Assembly (NCBI GenBank): GCA_964555735.1
Contig: CAZKTS010000044.1
Span: forward strand, 1-14,926
Source: CAZKTS01 sp964555735
Lineage (GTDB): Bacteria; Actinomycetota; Acidimicrobiia; IMCC26256; PALSA-555
Direction of reading: 5' to 3'
DNA length: 14,926 nt
Below are positions 12,715-14,926 of the stretch, one piece after another. Under the pieces are notes generated by a model. The model worked only from the letters and a program-made list of their open reading frames with translations, had not been told where the DNA came from and made no database searches. Made by a program: the position numbers and the translations under genes. How positions within the stretch are numbered: the stretch's first letter is position 1; each line of letters starts with the position of its first letter.

Positions 12715-13554
12715 GTGACCGCGCCGCTGGCCGAGCGGCTGGGCTACCCGCCCGACTCGCGGCTCGTGATCGTCAACTGCGACGATCTCGGGTCGTCGCG
12801 CTCGGCCAACGTCGCGGTCTACGACGCGCTCCGCAACGGCGTCGCGACGAGCGCGTCGCTCATGGTCCCGTGCCCGTGGGCGCGCGACGCGGCGGCCCAG
12901 CACCGGGGCGAGGACGTCGGCGTGCATCTCACGCTCAACGCCGAGTGGGAGACCTACCGCTGGGGCCCGATCACCCACGCGCCGAGCCTGCTCGACGGCG
13001 ACGGCGGGTTCCCGCGCACGATCGAGGACAGCTGGGACCACGCCGACCTCGAGGAGGTCCGTCGGGAGCTGCGCGCGCAGGTGGAGCGGGCGATCCTCTG
13101 GGGCTTCGACGTCACCCATCTCGACAGCCACATGGGGACGCTCCAGCTCCGCCCCGAGTTCTTCGACGTCTACCTCGAGCTCGCGGTCGACTTCGCGCTG
13201 CCGTTGCGGATGGGCTCGGCCGGCGGCGAGCACATCGTGGGCTTCCCGTACCGTGAGCTCGCGACTGCTGAGGGCATCGTGTTCCCCGACCACCTCGCGC
13301 TCTACACCGGTGTCGGTGCGCGCCGACACGTCGAGCGGGCGCTCTTCGACCTCCGCCCCGGCGTCACCGAGCTCTACCTGCATCCGGCCGTCGACACCGA
13401 CGAGCTGCGCGCGTCGCACCCCGATTGGGCCGGGCGGGTCGAGGACCACGCCTTCCTGTGCGCCGACCCGTCGCTCCCCGACCTCATCGAGCGAGCGGGC
13501 GCGATCCTCGTCGGCTACCGCGAGCTGCGCGAGCTCCAGCGCGCCGCGGCCTGA
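12715..13554 (+). CDS. ChbG/YdjC/HpnK-family carbohydrate deacetylase
   Basis: This 279-residue protein has the YdjC-type deacetylase fold. VNCDDLGSSRSANVAVYDA places D23/D24 at the metal site, GVHLTLN contains H71, and HLDSHMGTLQLRP contains H135 and H139. A further conserved-looking segment is LYLHPAVDTDEL. Characterised members remove acetyl groups from chitobiose-type sugars or hopanoid sugars, so N-acetyl sugars are the general expectation; the substrate here is unknown. There is no signal peptide, so it is cytosolic. The GTG start is 10 nt after the thiolase stop with GAGGA at 12703-12707, indicating an operon. It could also be described loosely as a polysaccharide deacetylase, although the NodB motif is absent. 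Confidence 0.87.
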   Translation: MTAPLAERLGYPPDSRLVIVNCDDLGSSRSANVAVYDALRNGVATSASLMVPCPWARDAAAQHRGEDVGVHLTLNAEWETYRWGPITHAPSLLDGDGGFPRTIEDSWDHADLEEVRRELRAQVERAILWGFDVTHLDSHMGTLQLRPEFFDVYLELAVDFALPLRMGSAGGEHIVGFPYRELATAEGIVFPDHLALYTGVGARRHVERALFDLRPGVTELYLHPAVDTDELRASHPDWAGRVEDHAFLCADPSLPDLIERAGAILVGYRELRELQRAAA

Positions 13555-13558
13555 CGGA

Positions 13559-14395
13559 GTGCCATCGGTCGACCCCGACGCGCTGGCCGCGCTGTGTGCG
13601 GTCGCGATGCCGGCCGAGCGACTCACCGCCGACGACGTCCGCACCTGCTGCTTCGAGGACGGCGCCGAGGTCATCGGCGACGAGGCAGCGGCCGCCGCCT
13701 TCGTGATCAAGGACTTCGGCGAGCTCACCACGGCCTGGCTCCTCCTGCTCGCGGTGGCACCCGACCAGCAGCGTCGCGGTCGAGCCCGGGCGCTGGTCGA
13801 CGAGGTGCTCGACCGCAGCCGCGCGCGTGGCGCCGTCGAGCTGCATACCGGCAACTGCGCACCCCGCTACGTCTGGCCGGGTGTCGACCTCGCCGCCACC
13901 GCCGCGCTGGCGTTCTTCCAGGACCTCGGCTTCGAGCCCTACGACCACGGGCTCAACATGCTCCTCCCCACGTCGTACCGGTCCGACCCGCCCGCCGGCG
14001 TCGTGATCGAACGAGAGTCGACCGACGGCGCCGTGGAGCTCGCGGCGCGGGCGTTCCCGCACTGGGTGGACGAGGTGCGACGCGGCGCCGAGCGAGGCAG
14101 CACGTTCGCCGCGCGCGACGCCGACGGTGCGACGATCGCGTTCGCCGCGCACTCCGTGAACCGAGCGACGTGGATCGGCCCGATGGCCACCGACCCCGAG
14201 CGACGGCACGCCGGCACCGGCCACGCACTCCTCGGCGCCCTCGCTGCGGACATCGAGGCCCGCCACGGTGTGCCAGCCGCGGAGATCTCGTGGGTCGCGC
14301 CGATCCCGTTCTACGCGAAGGCCGGTGCGGTGGCCCACCGGGCCTTCCGCATGCACCGCCTGGCGCTCTCGAACAGCCGCGGGAACGGCCGCTAG
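13559..14395 (+). CDS. Tandem GNAT-domain N-acetyltransferase
   Basis: This 278-residue protein seems to contain two GNAT folds. The first has the acetyl-CoA motif LLAVAPDQQRRGRARALV (about residues 62-79), followed by a fold-ending FFQDLGFEPYDHG. The second has IGPMATDPERRHAGTGHALL (about 206-225) and ends FYAKAGAVAHRAFRMHRL. Both acetyl-CoA loops are recognisable (QRRGRA and RRHAGTG), so either or both may bind cofactor. It starts at GTG only 4 nt after the deacetylase stop and without a clear ribosome-binding site, so coupled translation is likely. The acceptor may be a sugar amine, antibiotic, mycothiol precursor or protein; the sequence does not tell. Its stop codon overlaps that of the convergent SCP2 gene. 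Confidence 0.8.
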   Translation: MPSVDPDALAALCAVAMPAERLTADDVRTCCFEDGAEVIGDEAAAAAFVIKDFGELTTAWLLLLAVAPDQQRRGRARALVDEVLDRSRARGAVELHTGNCAPRYVWPGVDLAATAALAFFQDLGFEPYDHGLNMLLPTSYRSDPPAGVVIERESTDGAVELAARAFPHWVDEVRRGAERGSTFAARDADGATIAFAAHSVNRATWIGPMATDPERRHAGTGHALLGALAADIEARHGVPAAEISWVAPIPFYAKAGAVAHRAFRMHRLALSNSRGNGR

Positions 14396-14778
14396 AACTC
14401 GGTGCGCTCCTGCACCTTGGCCTGGAGCTCCTTGTACTCGGGCGACATCGTGAGCGGCATGAGGGTCATGAGCTTGCCCATGTTCCCCGCCACCTTCACC
14501 TTGCCCTGCATGAAGCCGGCGTTGGCGTCGAGCTCACCCTTCGCGATCGCCACGGAGTCCGCGTAGCCGATCGTCATCGTGAAGTCGGCGTCGGCGATCT
14601 CGCCCAGCTCCGACTCGACGAGCTTGCCGTTCTCGAGGACCCAGTAGTACTTCACGTCGCCGTCGGGTCCGCCGGTGATGACGTACTGCATCTTCGCCGA
14701 CGCACCCGCGCGCTCCGGTTGATCCTTCGCGAGCTCACGCCCCTCGTCGAGCCACTCCTGCGTCAGGTATCGGGCCAT
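14392..14778 (-). CDS. SCP2 sterol-carrier-domain protein
   Basis: This 128-residue single-domain protein matches the SCP2 lipid-binding fold. An N-terminal helix (YLTQEWLDEGRELAK) is followed by beta strands VKYYWVLENGKL and ADADFTMTIGYADSVAIAKGE. The C-terminal GFMQGKVKVAGNMGKLMTL is the hallmark SCP2 segment. It should bind a fatty acyl or sterol-like ligand in a hydrophobic tunnel, in the cytosol. The ATG has a strong GAGGAGAGG Shine-Dalgarno overlapping the upstream stop, and the 11-nt gap implies co-transcription with the partial gene. Proximity to a steroid-type thiolase on the other strand is suggestive of lipid metabolism but not proof of shared function. Confidence 0.92.
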   Translation of the reverse strand: MARYLTQEWLDEGRELAKDQPERAGASAKMQYVITGGPDGDVKYYWVLENGKLVESELGEIADADFTMTIGYADSVAIAKGELDANAGFMQGKVKVAGNMGKLMTLMPLTMSPEYKELQAKVQERTEF

Positions 14779-14789
14779 CTCGCCTCTCC

Positions 14790-14926
14790 TCAGTAGGAGG
14801 CGCCCGCGGGGGCGCGCACGCCGATGAACAGGTCGTCCTCGGTCTCGCCCTGCGGGGGCATGCCCACGAGCGATCGGGCGAGCACGTACTCGTCCCAGGG
14901 GAAGATCTCCCGGATCGTGTCGTCGG
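14790..14926 (-). CDS. C-terminal end of an unidentified gene, possibly PIG-L deacetylase (5' partial)
   Basis: Only the last 44 residues are in the window, read from 14924 down to TGA at 14792-14790. The visible tail includes WDEYVLARSLVG, ETEDDLF and a final AGASY. The LARS-x-VG and EDDLFxG-like pattern reminds me of the C-termini of actinobacterial PIG-L/LmbE-type deacetylases, including the mycothiol enzymes, but so short a fragment cannot prove it. It runs into the SCP2 gene with an 11-nt gap, so they form an operon. Confidence 0.6.
   Translation of the reverse strand, partial: DDTIREIFPWDEYVLARSLVGMPPQGETEDDLFIGVRAPAGASY

Noticed and set aside
1..14926. CRISPR arrays, tRNA/rRNA genes, insertion sequences, phage or defence islands
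   Set aside because: I found no spaced direct repeats, no recognisable tRNA or rRNA sequence, no transposase or integrase motifs, and no defence gene cluster. The RecB-like nuclease alone is not evidence for one.

Overview
This is a gene-dense, very GC-rich stretch with frequent GTG starts, coding on both strands and almost no intergenic DNA. A TIGR03617-like F420-dependent oxidoreductase, actinobacterial-style lipoproteins and TANNNT -10 boxes placed for leaderless mRNAs point to an actinomycete. An environmental Acidimicrobiia-like lineage is my guess; no rRNA or tRNA is present to settle it. I see no phage, transposon, CRISPR array or defence island, and no stretch over 300 bases lacks a gene.

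Layout. 1-3460 (+): the end of an FAD-dependent amine-oxidase-like enzyme, then a limonene-monooxygenase-like flavoprotein overlapping a DHRS1-like short-chain dehydrogenase. 3474-3530: a large hairpin between convergent genes. 3532-4554 (-): an F420-dependent luciferase-like oxidoreductase, divergent from 4628-5461 (+), a stand-alone RecB-type nuclease with an iron-sulfur cysteine set. 5500-7493 (+): agmatine deiminase and N-carbamoylputrescine amidase, translationally overlapping, which together turn agmatine into putrescine. 7503-8723 (+): a PAP2 phosphatase and a single-cysteine DsbA-fold protein. 8728-9084 (-): a small cysteine protein, divergent from a zinc-free quinone oxidoreductase (9108-10070, +). 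10085-11370 (-): two tandem paralogous AMIN-like lipoproteins. 11505-14395 (+): thiolase, ChbG/YdjC-type deacetylase and a double-GNAT protein. 14392-14926 (-): an SCP2 sterol-carrier protein and the tail of an upstream gene.

Themes. Several enzymes (two luciferase-like oxidoreductases, SDR, MDR, thiolase, SCP2) suit oxidation of lipid, terpenoid or sterol-like molecules, but the order does not spell out one known pathway. The clearest metabolic unit is the agmatine-to-putrescine pair.

The most interesting signal is in the control regions. Eight genes that begin transcription units have a TANNNT box ending 6-7 nt before the start codon, as expected for leaderless mRNAs. In two cases the TAG or TAA stop codon of the upstream gene is itself the first half of the box. 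In one divergent pair the two -10 boxes share their TA. These are sequence-based inferences, and I did not find a convincing new multi-gene system.
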